Part shown: positions 24,910 through 33,579 of the stretch, in pieces
Numbering within the stretch: position 1 is the stretch's first letter
Layout: every line of letters begins with the position of its first letter
From: Cyanobacteria bacterium UBA2855
GTDB taxonomy: Bacteria; Cyanobacteriota; Vampirovibrionia; Gastranaerophilales; Gastranaerophilaceae
Direction: 5' to 3'
Assembly: GCA_002350725.1 (NCBI GenBank)
Contig: DEFJ01000020.1
Span: 91,335 to 155,334 of the forward strand
Length of the DNA: 64,000 nucleotides
Translations under genes and position numbers: made by a program
The notes under the pieces: generated by a model
What the model saw: the letters and a program-made list of their open reading frames with translations, nothing else
What the model was told of the DNA's origin: nothing
Databases searched by the model: none

Positions 24910-25122
24910 GCCGTACTCCACGGGGAATTGCAATCCCTCGACCCGAAGTTTATGCGGGGTGCAGAGCCTGTTGTGAGGATTTGACAATTATATATTGATA
25001 ACGTGATTTTTTATGATATCCGATTTTATTTTGGCGTAAGCTGTCGAACCGTGTCAGGATGGAAACATAGCAGCACTAAGGCAATCCTTGCGGGTAGAAT
25101 ATTTTCGGAAGGAGAAAATCCC
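24910..25122 (+). ncRNA. ffs: SRP RNA, long form with apparent Alu-like 5' domain
   Basis: Domain IV is unmistakable: GTGTCAGG-ATG-GAAA-CAT-AGCAGCAC at 25051-25076, with a GNRA tetraloop and the asymmetric-loop sequences that bind Ffh. Upstream, GCCGTACTCC, GGGGAATTGC and ACCCGAA resemble the Alu-domain 5' part of the Bacillus-type 6S-like (large) SRP RNA. GGATTT (24977-24982) can pair with AAATCC (25116-25121), closing a long helix. The RNA would be about 213 nt; the 3' end is approximate. The 424-bp gap between ydjC-like and flhB holds only this RNA and promoters. Confidence 0.82.
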
Positions 25123-25179
25123 TTTAGAGATTATATTTGTTTTATTCGATAGACAGTGGTACGGTTTTTATATGTTCTC

Positions 25180-25207
25180 TGACTTTTGGGGTATTTGTGT
25201 TATAATA
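25180..25207 (+). promoter_or_regulatory. Possible promoter for flhB
   Basis: CTGACT (25180-25185), 16 bp, TATAAT (25202-25207), about 50 bp before the ATG. The -10 box is consensus. Confidence 0.5.
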
Positions 25208-25258
25208 ATCTTATACAGGGTAAATCTGTAGTATTTTTCAGAAAGGATTAATTCACCA

Positions 25259-26341
25259 ATGGGTGACGAGGATAAGCAATACGACGCCACGCCGCGTAAA
25301 TTGGAACAAGCACGTAAGGAAGGTCAGGTTGTAAAATCTAAGGACTTTTCTATGGCTGTGTCTTTGCTTGTATTGTTTTCTGTTATCTTCGGGCTTGCAA
25401 ATTTTATATGGAATCAGATAGCGCAACTGTATACTCTTTTGTATGAGCAAATTCCAAATACGCATGTCGATTCAATTGGTATGACTTATATCTTTACTGT
25501 TACGGTTAAGGCTGCGGTTTTAATTATAGGACCTATTCTTTTTATTGCTTGGTTGGTTGCAATTTTAGCAGATTTTATTCAGGTAGGTCCTCTAGTTGCG
25601 ATTGCACCTTTAATGCCAAAATTAGATAAATTAAATCCAACAAAATATTTTAAAAATTTAATGTCTATAAAAACTCTTTTTGAATTGTTCAAGAATATTG
25701 TAAAGGTTACGTTGCTTGGCTTTATAGGTTATTCTGTTTATATGTCGCATATTGAGAACATATTGATGCTTGCGGCAATTGACAACAATTTTTCTGTAAT
25801 GATAGAGTTTGGTAAGTTGATTACAGAATTTATTTTTAAAGCTTGTATTGCCTTTTTGGTTATTGCTGCTGCGGATTATGGAGTTACAAAGTGGAAATTT
25901 TTAAAAGACCAAAAGATGTCCTTCAAAGAAATAAAGGATGAATATAAGAATACAGAAGGTGATCCGAATGTCAAAGCGGCTCTTCGTCAGCGTCGTATGC
26001 AAATGTTACAGCGAGGGATGATGGATTCTGTTCCGGAAGCAGATTTTGTTGTTACCAATCCTATTCACGTTGCTTGTGCTCTAAAGTATAAACAAGAGGA
26101 AATGGAATCTCCGATGCTTATCGCAAAGGGTACAGAGTTAATTGCTAAGAAAATTATTGATATTGCAAGAGAACATGGTGTTCCTGTGATAGAAAATCCT
26201 CCTGTTGCTCGTGCTCTGTTTAAAATGGTTGATTTAAATCAGCAAATTCCGCCGGAGATGTATAAAGCAGTTGCAGAAATTTTACTTTTTGTTTACAACT
26301 TGAAAAATAAACAAAATCAAGGTAATATAGGAAGAGGATAG
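25259..26341 (+). CDS. flhB: FlhB, flagellar-type export apparatus switch protein
   Basis: A 360-aa protein of the FlhB/YscU family. The N-terminus DATPRKLEQARKEGQVVKSKDF is the family opening. Four transmembrane helices (about 30-52, 78-108, 143-163, 186-206) are followed by the conserved linker and a cytoplasmic domain. The autocleavage motif, NPTH in nearly all members, is NPIH at 267-270 (VVTNPIHVACALKY). FlhB sits in the membrane export gate and switches substrate class. No other flagellar structural gene lies in the window; the next gene encodes a sigma-28-type factor, so export and late-gene transcription are linked here. Confidence 0.93.
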   Translation: MGDEDKQYDATPRKLEQARKEGQVVKSKDFSMAVSLLVLFSVIFGLANFIWNQIAQLYTLLYEQIPNTHVDSIGMTYIFTVTVKAAVLIIGPILFIAWLVAILADFIQVGPLVAIAPLMPKLDKLNPTKYFKNLMSIKTLFELFKNIVKVTLLGFIGYSVYMSHIENILMLAAIDNNFSVMIEFGKLITEFIFKACIAFLVIAAADYGVTKWKFLKDQKMSFKEIKDEYKNTEGDPNVKAALRQRRMQMLQRGMMDSVPEADFVVTNPIHVACALKYKQEEMESPMLIAKGTELIAKKIIDIAREHGVPVIENPPVARALFKMVDLNQQIPPEMYKAVAEILLFVYNLKNKQNQGNIGRG

Positions 26342-26354
26342 TAGTACCTTTATT

Positions 26355-27020
26355 ATGATTATGCAAGACAAAAATAATAAAATTCAAGAATATATAGATT
26401 TGGTGCAAAAAGTTGCCAGAGTAGAGTTTAATCGTATACCTTCTCACATGTTGGATTATGAGGAGTTACTATCCATAGGTATTATTGCTATCCATGCTTT
26501 AATAAAAAATAAAACGCCTGAACAACTTGAAAGATATAATAATGCATATGTTGCAACCGGTGTCCGTTGGGCTATTCGTAACGAGTTACGAAGAAGATAC
26601 AAGTGGTACACTTTAAAATATAAAAATGAAGCTGAAGAGAGTGAAGAACTTCAGGAGAGTGAAGGTGAAATTCAGAAAGGAAAAGTTAGAGAAGCTATCT
26701 ATGAAACCGTGTTGTCTATAGAAGGCTTGTCTGAGGCTGCAAGTGAAAATGATTCACCGTTTGACTTTTTGAAAGATACTCATGCGATGCCTGATGAAAA
26801 TGCTGAAATTTCTGAAATGGGCAGAATGATTAGAGAGGCTATTTCAAAGCTCCCGCCAAAAGAAAGGACTGTTGTTGAATATCGTTTTTACAGAAATATG
26901 CAGGTAAAAGATATTGCAACTCAAATAGGTTTATCGCCGTCACGTGTTACCCGTATTGTTCAATCTTCTTTGAATATAATCAAAGAATATCTTCATGAAC
27001 ATGAGCAATATGATTATTGA
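26355..27020 (+). CDS. Sigma-28/WhiG-like alternative sigma factor
   Basis: A 221-aa sigma-70-superfamily protein with the layout of FliA/SigD/WhiG. Region 2 contains MLDYEELLSIGIIAIHALI and NNAYVATGVRWAIRNELRRRYKW. An acidic variable linker follows (about 95-150). Region 4 is ISKLPPKERTVVEYRFYRN followed by the helix-turn-helix MQVKDIATQIGLSPSRVTRIVQSSL. Such factors read promoters of the form TAAA-N15-GCCGATAA and control late flagellar or developmental genes. It lies 13 bp after flhB. Two promoters of a matching type occur in the window at 36080 and 61727. Its 3' end overlaps the convergent gene by 7 bp. Confidence 0.87.
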   Translation: MIMQDKNNKIQEYIDLVQKVARVEFNRIPSHMLDYEELLSIGIIAIHALIKNKTPEQLERYNNAYVATGVRWAIRNELRRRYKWYTLKYKNEAEESEELQESEGEIQKGKVREAIYETVLSIEGLSEAASENDSPFDFLKDTHAMPDENAEISEMGRMIREAISKLPPKERTVVEYRFYRNMQVKDIATQIGLSPSRVTRIVQSSLNIIKEYLHEHEQYDY

Positions 27021-28624
27021 TTATTGCTTGTCGGTATTATTTCTACTCTTTTATCATCAACAATTTCGAATGGTTGAGGTAATTTTTTAATGTAATCACA
27101 GGCTAATTTGTTTTTGTCAAAATCATATTTTTTGATTACAAAATCAGGATTTTCATTTGAAGGTAAGTAATTGTCCCCGCCAGTTGCAAAGAAATCATCT
27201 GAAGCTACTGTGAATTTACGTTCTGTGCTTGGATTATTTATATCAATAGGGTGCTCAACCCCATTTTTATCTATATATGTTAAAGAAAGTAAATCTCCTT
27301 TATCACTTAGGGTGTATTTCATTCCGGAAAAGTATAAGATACCCGGTTTATGACTACTGTGTTTAAATGATTCTGCCCCTACTTTTATTGCATCTACCAA
27401 ATCTTTTTCGCTTAATTCATTTACCCAAATTTTGTCTTCAAAAGGTGTAATGTCGTTAATTAATCGAGAGTCAACCGGTCCTTCGCTAAAATGACCTCTT
27501 ATATTCCCGGCATTAAGAACCGCAATATCTGTTCCGAGTTCTGCTCTCATCGCATCCACAATTAGTCCGCCATGCGGGTTATATTCAATTAATCTATCTT
27601 TAGGTGGCGCAGGAGCTTTTGATACTCTACCTAAAATTTCAGGCTTCCCTATTATTCCTTCAACTGCAGTCCGGATAGGTAATGTCCTGTTAAAATTTCT
27701 GGTTTTTACTATATTATTTTGAGCTTTTGTTATAACTCCGTCTTTATCAAATTCTACATTTAGTATGCCGACATTTTCTCCGTCTTTTCCGTATTCTGTT
27801 AATATTACAGGCTCGCCGGATTTTGAATACAGCAAGTTCTTGCCATTTTCTATTCCAGGTACAAGTTCATGAGTGTGGGCACTGTGAATAATATCAATGC
27901 CGGTTGTATTCTCTGCTAATTTTTTGTCGTTCTTCAAGCCGCTATGCGATAAAACAATAATTTTATTTATTCCTTCTTCTCTTTTTAGTCTGTCAATTTC
28001 TTCTTGTACGAGTTTTGTTGTAGTTTCGTGATTATCGACGGTAATATCTTTAAGGGAATCATTTAGTTTTACTCGCTCGGCAATATCTGAAGGTGCAATG
28101 CCTATTATGCCGTATTTGTGCCCGTTTTCTTCATGGATAATTGATTTTCCTATTTTACCGTACATAGGGCTATCTTTTGCAACGTGGGCATTTATTGCAA
28201 GAAGTTTGTAATTTGCTTCATCCATAAGCTGTGCTAATTTTGACGGGACAACATCCATTTCATGATTACCAAGGGTATTTGCTTTTACTCCTACCCAATT
28301 CATAAACTTGTTGGCGACTTGATTAGAAACAAAGTTTGCACCTAAAATAAAATCGCCTGAGGATAATTTTAAAGAATCAGTTCCTTCCGGTACGGTTCTA
28401 TCAAATTGTTTTGTAACGGAATATATTCGCTCCATGTTGGTCATTTTGCCATGTACGTCATTAATTGATAGAATAGTTGTTTTTACGGTATCGGAATTAT
28501 TATTTGCTACTGTATTTTGTGGTTGAGGATTGGTAGACGCCATAGCACTCTGTAAAGTTTGAGTATTTCCAAACTTTATTTTCGAATTATATTTTGTATA
28601 AATTGCCGGTGTTATGGTGTTCAT
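27014..28624 (-). CDS. 5'-nucleotidase / UshA-like metallophosphoesterase
   Basis: A 536-aa two-domain enzyme. The N-terminal calcineurin-like metallophosphatase has INDVHGKMTN, SSGDFILG, NTLGNHEMD, VLSHSGL and HSAHTHE, the five metal-ligand blocks. The C-terminal 5'-nucleotidase domain has NAGNIRGHF, ITPFEDKIW and VASDDFFATGGDNY. UshA-type enzymes are normally secreted, but no Sec signal is present. Instead a 40-residue N-terminal extension carries IKFGNTQ (about residues 15-21), the short signature seen in other proteins here. The neighbour 17 bp upstream has a similar extension, suggesting joint export or targeting. Confidence 0.92.
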   Translation of the reverse strand: MNTITPAIYTKYNSKIKFGNTQTLQSAMASTNPQPQNTVANNNSDTVKTTILSINDVHGKMTNMERIYSVTKQFDRTVPEGTDSLKLSSGDFILGANFVSNQVANKFMNWVGVKANTLGNHEMDVVPSKLAQLMDEANYKLLAINAHVAKDSPMYGKIGKSIIHEENGHKYGIIGIAPSDIAERVKLNDSLKDITVDNHETTTKLVQEEIDRLKREEGINKIIVLSHSGLKNDKKLAENTTGIDIIHSAHTHELVPGIENGKNLLYSKSGEPVILTEYGKDGENVGILNVEFDKDGVITKAQNNIVKTRNFNRTLPIRTAVEGIIGKPEILGRVSKAPAPPKDRLIEYNPHGGLIVDAMRAELGTDIAVLNAGNIRGHFSEGPVDSRLINDITPFEDKIWVNELSEKDLVDAIKVGAESFKHSSHKPGILYFSGMKYTLSDKGDLLSLTYIDKNGVEHPIDINNPSTERKFTVASDDFFATGGDNYLPSNENPDFVIKKYDFDKNKLACDYIKKLPQPFEIVDDKRVEIIPTSNNQ

Positions 28625-28641
28625 TTATATATCCTTTCGGT

Positions 28642-30111
28642 TTATGCAGCAGTTTTGATTTGTTGTGCGTTGTTTGCTTCTTGTTCTTTTTTCATTTCTT
28701 TGTAGTTCTTTAGTCCTTCTACCCAGTTTTCAACCAATTCAACGTCATGTTCAACAACTTCTTTTGGTAGCGCTGCGTGGTGAATTTTCGGTAGCAGATA
28801 ATCTTCTGTATATTCTATTGGTTTTGAAAGATTATCATCGGTATCATTACATATAAAGGTCATTTTGCCTGTTTTATTATCGGTCTTGTAGCCTACAATT
28901 GTAATTTCGTGTCCGTTAATAATTATATTATCGTTATCGGTTTGAGTGTAACCCAGAATTACATTTTCTCCCATATTGATAGAATCTGTTATATGTTTCT
29001 TTAATGTTGCCATATCTGTTTCATAACCTACAAGTCGTGCGTTTTCGTCTACGTTTTGGTAAGTTACGGAAATTTTATTTTTATCTTCTACAATTGATTC
29101 TACAAATGTTTTTTCAAATTCAATCAATCCTTTTTCGTTTTGATTAAATTTGCCGGCGCGCTTATCTGACAATGCATTATAAGCTTGTTGTGAGCCTACT
29201 TGCATAAAGGTTGATTGCATAAGAACGTCAACAGGAGTTCTTTCTCCGGCATCTTTGTCTATCGTTTGAATTTTTGCCCTTACAAGAGCGTTCTCGTCAG
29301 GTTTAAAGGTAAGGTTTGAGGTTTTAAAATCACTTTCTTTATGAGGAATTTCAAATGCGTTTAAAAGCCAAATTGCATCAAGAGAATTGTCTGCAAGTTT
29401 ATCAAGATGGATGGTTTTTTCAACTTGATTTTTAGGAGAGGATAAGCCTTCGGCAAACCTCGCAAATTCAGCAGGTTGAGCTTGTGCAAGATTAAATTCT
29501 ATGCTTGCTGCAACGCATGTTCCCGAATGCGTAATATTAATATCATTCATCGAAACAATTTTGGCGTTGTTGTCTGATTTATTTCTGTTTGTTGAAGTCA
29601 TATATTTATCAAGAGCTTCTTCTTTCATTATTGTAGGGATATTCCCGAATTGCTGCGTAATCAAATAAGGATTATCCAGGGTGTCTACAACATCTTTTAC
29701 CAAAGATTGTGCGTTCAAACCTTCTGCTCTTGGGGTGCTTAAAATATTATATAAATTATCTAAAACGGTTGAATTGTTATTTGAGGACGAATTTAATAAA
29801 ATGCCGCTTTTTAAAAGAGAATCAAGTTTTTTGCGAGTGTGTTTATCTACTGATTGCTGCACTTGATTGTATTTATTCATTTCATCGGAAGAGGTAAGTT
29901 GTGTTCTTAATTGAGATGCGCAAAATGCTGGATTAAACGGTACATCCTTAATTGTGTTTTTATGAAAACTCAATTTGTTTTTTTGTATATCATTATCCGC
30001 GTCAACTTTATCAACAGGAGAGGCATCTACAGGTTTTGACGGCTCCTGATTGTACGCACAATTGTAATAATTTTGATTTAAGTAATTATTGTATGAGAAC
30101 ACTACTGACAC
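28642..30111 (-). CDS. Papain-like cysteine peptidase candidate with N-terminal signature region
   Basis: A 489-aa protein without strong family match. The pattern HSGTCVAASIEFNLA around C199 resembles the Cys-helix of papain-fold peptidases (SGxCxAxA). INGHEITIVGY with H401 followed by TFICNDTDDN with N422 resembles their His strand and Asn turn (GHAVxIVGY...xxNSW). A C199/H401/N422 triad is therefore plausible. The first 70 residues are Asn/Tyr-rich and include VPFNPAFCA, similar to the NPAFG signature of 35680-36042. No signal peptide. It is in one unit with the nucleotidase downstream. Function as a secreted or effector-type peptidase is inference. Confidence 0.72.
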   Translation of the reverse strand: MSVVFSYNNYLNQNYYNCAYNQEPSKPVDASPVDKVDADNDIQKNKLSFHKNTIKDVPFNPAFCASQLRTQLTSSDEMNKYNQVQQSVDKHTRKKLDSLLKSGILLNSSSNNNSTVLDNLYNILSTPRAEGLNAQSLVKDVVDTLDNPYLITQQFGNIPTIMKEEALDKYMTSTNRNKSDNNAKIVSMNDINITHSGTCVAASIEFNLAQAQPAEFARFAEGLSSPKNQVEKTIHLDKLADNSLDAIWLLNAFEIPHKESDFKTSNLTFKPDENALVRAKIQTIDKDAGERTPVDVLMQSTFMQVGSQQAYNALSDKRAGKFNQNEKGLIEFEKTFVESIVEDKNKISVTYQNVDENARLVGYETDMATLKKHITDSINMGENVILGYTQTDNDNIIINGHEITIVGYKTDNKTGKMTFICNDTDDNLSKPIEYTEDYLLPKIHHAALPKEVVEHDVELVENWVEGLKNYKEMKKEQEANNAQQIKTAA

Positions 30112-30211
30112 TCCACTATTATATATTAATTAAAAACAAAACTCAGAAAAAATTGCTATTTTTATATAATTATTTTAATTTATGTAAACTATTGTAATAT
30201 TCAATATATCC

Positions 30212-31219
30212 ATGTACAATTTATTTGTGGATATTGAGAATTTAAAATTTAAACCAATGACAAGAGAGAGGCTTATTATATCAATTGATAGGCTTACCCG
30301 TTTTAAGCATCCGGAGGAAAAGTATACAAGAGTTTTTCGTGATATTTTAACTTCTAATTTAATAACTCCAAAATACAAAAAGTCAGAGTTGGAGGAAATG
30401 GATTATTCGGACTTAACAGAACTTGCGCAGTATATTGTAAACGAGTCTTTAAAATTGTTGGTAAAAGATTACACGGAGTCTGACGGGTATATAAATTATC
30501 TTTTGTATACGTTTGAAAATTCTGTTTTTTTTATAGACGAGAATACGTCAAAGTTATTGGATAATAAAATTAACTATAACGCATTTATATCTCTATTGAA
30601 CGATGATATTCCGTTAAATTTAAGATGGTTAAAGCTTATTGCAGCGTCAGAAAATCCTATTGAGGAAAGTTATAAATCAGGATTTAGGTATCCTTTAAAG
30701 AAACTTGTTTTGTGCGAAGGTATTACAGAAGAGATTTTACTGCCTGAATTTGCAAACCTTCTTGACTACAATTTTGATGAAAACGGTGTGCAATTAATTT
30801 CTGCAGGCGGGAAAAATCAGGTTGTAAAATTGTTTTATAAATTTGCGGAACAGTTAAAAATTCCAATATTTGTTCTGCTTGATTCGGATGCAGAGCAGAA
30901 CGCAATTGAGATTGAGCCCAAACTAAGAGAACATGACAAAATATACAGAATCGAGTCAGGTGAATTTGAGGATATATTACCTAAAAACCTTGTTGAAAAA
31001 TCAATTAACGCATCAATAAAAAATATTTCGTTGTACTCTGATGAAGAAAGAGATTATTCTGAAGGTACTGTTCATTATCTTGAAGAATTTTACAGAACAC
31101 GAGGGGCGCATGAGTTTAAGAAAGCTGAATTTGCACATATTGTTAAAGAAAATATCAGCGGAATTAGTGATGTATCAAAAGAATTTATAAAAATTATATA
31201 TGAATTGAGGTTATTATAA
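30212..31219 (+). CDS. OLD-type TOPRIM protein lacking the ATPase domain
   Basis: A 335-aa protein. Residues 1-160 are helical and unrecognised. From about 164 comes a TOPRIM fold of the OLD-nuclease class: LVLCEGITEE (E169, E173), LISAGGKNQVV, IFVLLDSDAE (D224, D226) and the later GEFEDILP. In OLD proteins this metal-dependent nuclease module follows an ABC-type ATPase; here the ATPase is absent. Short TOPRIM proteins act as nucleases in defence, repair or primase-like roles; which applies cannot be read from the sequence. It is divergent from the papain-like gene and 30 bp upstream of a TonB-C-like gene. Confidence 0.82.
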   Translation: MYNLFVDIENLKFKPMTRERLIISIDRLTRFKHPEEKYTRVFRDILTSNLITPKYKKSELEEMDYSDLTELAQYIVNESLKLLVKDYTESDGYINYLLYTFENSVFFIDENTSKLLDNKINYNAFISLLNDDIPLNLRWLKLIAASENPIEESYKSGFRYPLKKLVLCEGITEEILLPEFANLLDYNFDENGVQLISAGGKNQVVKLFYKFAEQLKIPIFVLLDSDAEQNAIEIEPKLREHDKIYRIESGEFEDILPKNLVEKSINASIKNISLYSDEERDYSEGTVHYLEEFYRTRGAHEFKKAEFAHIVKENISGISDVSKEFIKIIYELRLL

Positions 31220-31249
31220 ACCTTGACAAAGTAGTAGTAGATTATCCAT

Positions 31250-31786
31250 ATGAGCCAATTATTAAAATTTTGTGGAATTTTATTACTTATTTTTATGTTT
31301 ACATCTTTAAGTTGTAGTGCTCAGGATACTATTTTATTACCTGAAATTAATGGCGATAATAATACTTTTAATAATTCTTCCAAACCTGCAATCACTCAAA
31401 AACAGGAATTAAATGATAATTCGAGTAGTGTCGACATCTACCCCTATATGCGGGATTTGGATAGGAGAATAAGATTAAACTGGAACCCGCCAAAAGGTAA
31501 AGTTTCACATAATATTGTAACGTTTTTTACCATCACCAAAGACGGAATGATAACAAATATTAAAATATTAGAAACTTCAGGCTCTAAAGCTTCTGATGAT
31601 GCAGCTATTAATGCAATTTACGCTACAAATCCGGCACGTCCTCTGCCGGCTGATTTCTCCGGTGATCATATTGATGTATCATTTACCTTTAATTGTGCAG
31701 GTAATGATTATCAAGATGGCGGCTGGTATGACAGGAAAGCTTATCAAGAATGGTATAATGAGCATAAAAAGAACAAAATAAAATAA
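31250..31786 (+). CDS. Secreted protein with TonB-like C-terminal domain
   Basis: A 178-aa protein. An N-terminal signal peptide (FCGILLLIFMFTSLSCSA) is followed by an Asn-rich linker of about 50 residues. The TonB C-terminal fold has YPYMRDLDRRIRLNWNPP, VVTFFTITKDGMITNIKILETSGSKASDDAAINAI and RPLPADFSGDHIDVSFTFNC. TonB-C domains transmit energy to outer-membrane transporters. This version has no membrane-spanning helix apart from the signal and no proline arm, so it may be a stand-alone periplasmic binding module. The cysteine before the cleavage region is a poor lipobox. Confidence 0.8.
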   Translation: MSQLLKFCGILLLIFMFTSLSCSAQDTILLPEINGDNNTFNNSSKPAITQKQELNDNSSSVDIYPYMRDLDRRIRLNWNPPKGKVSHNIVTFFTITKDGMITNIKILETSGSKASDDAAINAIYATNPARPLPADFSGDHIDVSFTFNCAGNDYQDGGWYDRKAYQEWYNEHKKNKIK

Positions 31787-31821
31787 ACGATAGGCACGTT
31801 ATTATGCACTATACTATATTA

Positions 31822-33240
31822 TTAATATCTGAAATCTCTCTTGCCCGAATGAATTAATTTTAGTTTTGCTGATACATCTTCTGCCATCTTCTTATTTTCG
31901 AATAATTCAAGCTCTTTTGAGATTAAATTTTCCCCTGCTGTCTTTGTTTCATCCGACGCATAATCTTCAAGGTATTCTTTTAGTGTTAAAAGTGCATTCG
32001 GGTGGCAGAAATTATGTATCTGTTCATCTTTGCATATAGCCATAAATCTGTCGCCGGTTCTGCCTTCTCTATAACAAGCCGTACAAAAACTTGGTATATA
32101 ACCTAAATCTATAAGCCAGTGCATAACTTCATCCAAAGGACGTCTGTCGGATACATCAAACTGAGCTGAATCATCTTTTTCCGGCATTGGTTTATAATAT
32201 CCGCCAACACTGGTTTTTGAACCGCCGCTTATTTGTGAAATTCCAAGTTGTAAAACTCGTTCTCTGCATTCTTTTGATTCTCTTGTTGAAATAATCATTC
32301 CCGTATAAGGAACGGCAATTCTTATGCAAGCAATTATTTTTGCAAAAGTATCATCGTCAATTCCATTTTCAAATGCTGTCGGGTCAATATCATCTGCTTT
32401 TTTAATTCTCGGAACACTTATTGTATGCGGACCAACTCCGTGAACTGCCTCAAGATGTTCTGCGTGCATTAATAATGCTGCAAACTCATATTTGTACGTT
32501 GATAGACCGTATAGTACTCCCAGACCTACATCATCAATTCCGCCTTCCATGGCTCTGTCCATAGCTTCCGTATGGTATGCGTAATTATGTTTTGGACCGG
32601 TCGGATGTAATCTTTCGTATCTTTCTTTATCGTAGGTTTCTTGGAACAAAATATAAGTTCCTATTCCTGCTTCTTTTAATTTTCTGTAATTTTCAACGGT
32701 GGTTGCCGCAATATTAACGTTGACTCGTCTTATTGCACCATTTTTGTGTTTTATAGAGTAAATTGTTTTAATTGATTCCAAAACATATTCTATAGGATTA
32801 TTTACTGGGTCTTCTCCTGTCTCAATGGCAAGTCGTTTATGTCCCATATCTTGCAAAGCCGTAACTTCTTGTACTATTTCTTCTTGCGTAAGCTTTTTCC
32901 TTGGAATGTGTTTATTTTTTGAATGATACGGGCAGTATACACACCCGTTTACACAATAGTTTGATAAATATAGCGGTGCAAACAAGACAATTCTGTTCCC
33001 GTAGTAATCTTGCTTAATTTCTTTTGCCAAAGCAAAAATTTCTTCGTTTTTAGTTTTATCATTACACGCTAACAATACAGAGGCTTCTCTGTGTGTCAAA
33101 CCTTTTTTTAATCTTGCTTTTTCTAATATCTTGTCAACAAGTTCAATATTATTTTTATTATTTTCGGCAAATTCTAATGTATCAAGGACTTCTTGATTAT
33201 CTATAAATTCTTCGGCTTTAAGTGATTTTGGATTATACAT
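31822..33240 (-). CDS. hydG: [FeFe]-hydrogenase maturation radical SAM protein HydG
   Basis: Cleaves tyrosine to supply CO and CN ligands for the hydrogenase H-cluster. About 472 aa from the ATG at 33238-33240, preceded by GGGGAG. The radical SAM cluster motif is in NYCVNGCVYCPYH (CxxxCxxC), and the tyrosine-lyase core follows (AIETGEDP, YILFQETYDKE, LHPTGPKHNY, DVGLGVLYGL). The second cluster site CTACYREGRTGDRFM near the C-terminus distinguishes HydG from ThiH. hydE, hydF and hydrogenase genes are not in the window. Its presence implies H2-producing fermentation. Confidence 0.93.
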   Translation of the reverse strand: MYNPKSLKAEEFIDNQEVLDTLEFAENNKNNIELVDKILEKARLKKGLTHREASVLLACNDKTKNEEIFALAKEIKQDYYGNRIVLFAPLYLSNYCVNGCVYCPYHSKNKHIPRKKLTQEEIVQEVTALQDMGHKRLAIETGEDPVNNPIEYVLESIKTIYSIKHKNGAIRRVNVNIAATTVENYRKLKEAGIGTYILFQETYDKERYERLHPTGPKHNYAYHTEAMDRAMEGGIDDVGLGVLYGLSTYKYEFAALLMHAEHLEAVHGVGPHTISVPRIKKADDIDPTAFENGIDDDTFAKIIACIRIAVPYTGMIISTRESKECRERVLQLGISQISGGSKTSVGGYYKPMPEKDDSAQFDVSDRRPLDEVMHWLIDLGYIPSFCTACYREGRTGDRFMAICKDEQIHNFCHPNALLTLKEYLEDYASDETKTAGENLISKELELFENKKMAEDVSAKLKLIHSGKRDFRY

Positions 33241-33331
33241 AATTTCTCCCCACATTCAACACCATGATAAAACGCTGAATAATTAAAGTAAAGAATAAAA
33301 TCAATCTTTAATCTGTTAGGAGAGGTTAAAA

Positions 33332-33466
33332 CTAAACAACAGTAAACAGTAATGCAAACATAATGCCAATAGATAAACCGCTAAAAACAAACCATTTATG
33401 CATTACAGGATGTTGTAAATTCCAAATTTCCTTGATTGCAACCGTTGCGTTTGATATTGTTTGCAT
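33332..33466 (-). CDS. 44-aa single-pass membrane protein
   Basis: A short frame on the minus strand from the ATG at 33464-33466 to TAG at 33332-33334, with GGAGA 4 bp before the start. It encodes a polar N-terminal helix (MQTISNATVAIKEIWNLQHP) and one transmembrane helix (FVFSGLSIGIMFALLFTVV). Codon use resembles its neighbours. It lies 91 bp upstream of hydG on the same strand. Of the 339-bp gap between hydG and the U32 gene, this is the only credible gene. No homolog recognised. Confidence 0.65.
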   Translation of the reverse strand: MQTISNATVAIKEIWNLQHPVMHKWFVFSGLSIGIMFALLFTVV

Positions 33467-33579
33467 TGTTTCTCCAAAAAATAACTCTCTCTACATTATC
33501 TATTTTCGTCAAATTTCAAAAAAAGACATCACCCGATTAGTTGATTATTTATAATCTTTTAGGTATTATACAGGTGGAT

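Noticed and set aside
25259..27020. A flagellar gene cluster
   Set aside because: Only flhB and a sigma-28-type gene are present; neighbours are the SRP RNA and a nucleotidase, so a flagellum cannot be claimed from this window.
33363..33554. Plus-strand 63-codon frame in the gap before the U32 gene
   Set aside because: It is mostly the antisense of the better-supported 44-aa minus-strand gene and has no ribosome binding site.
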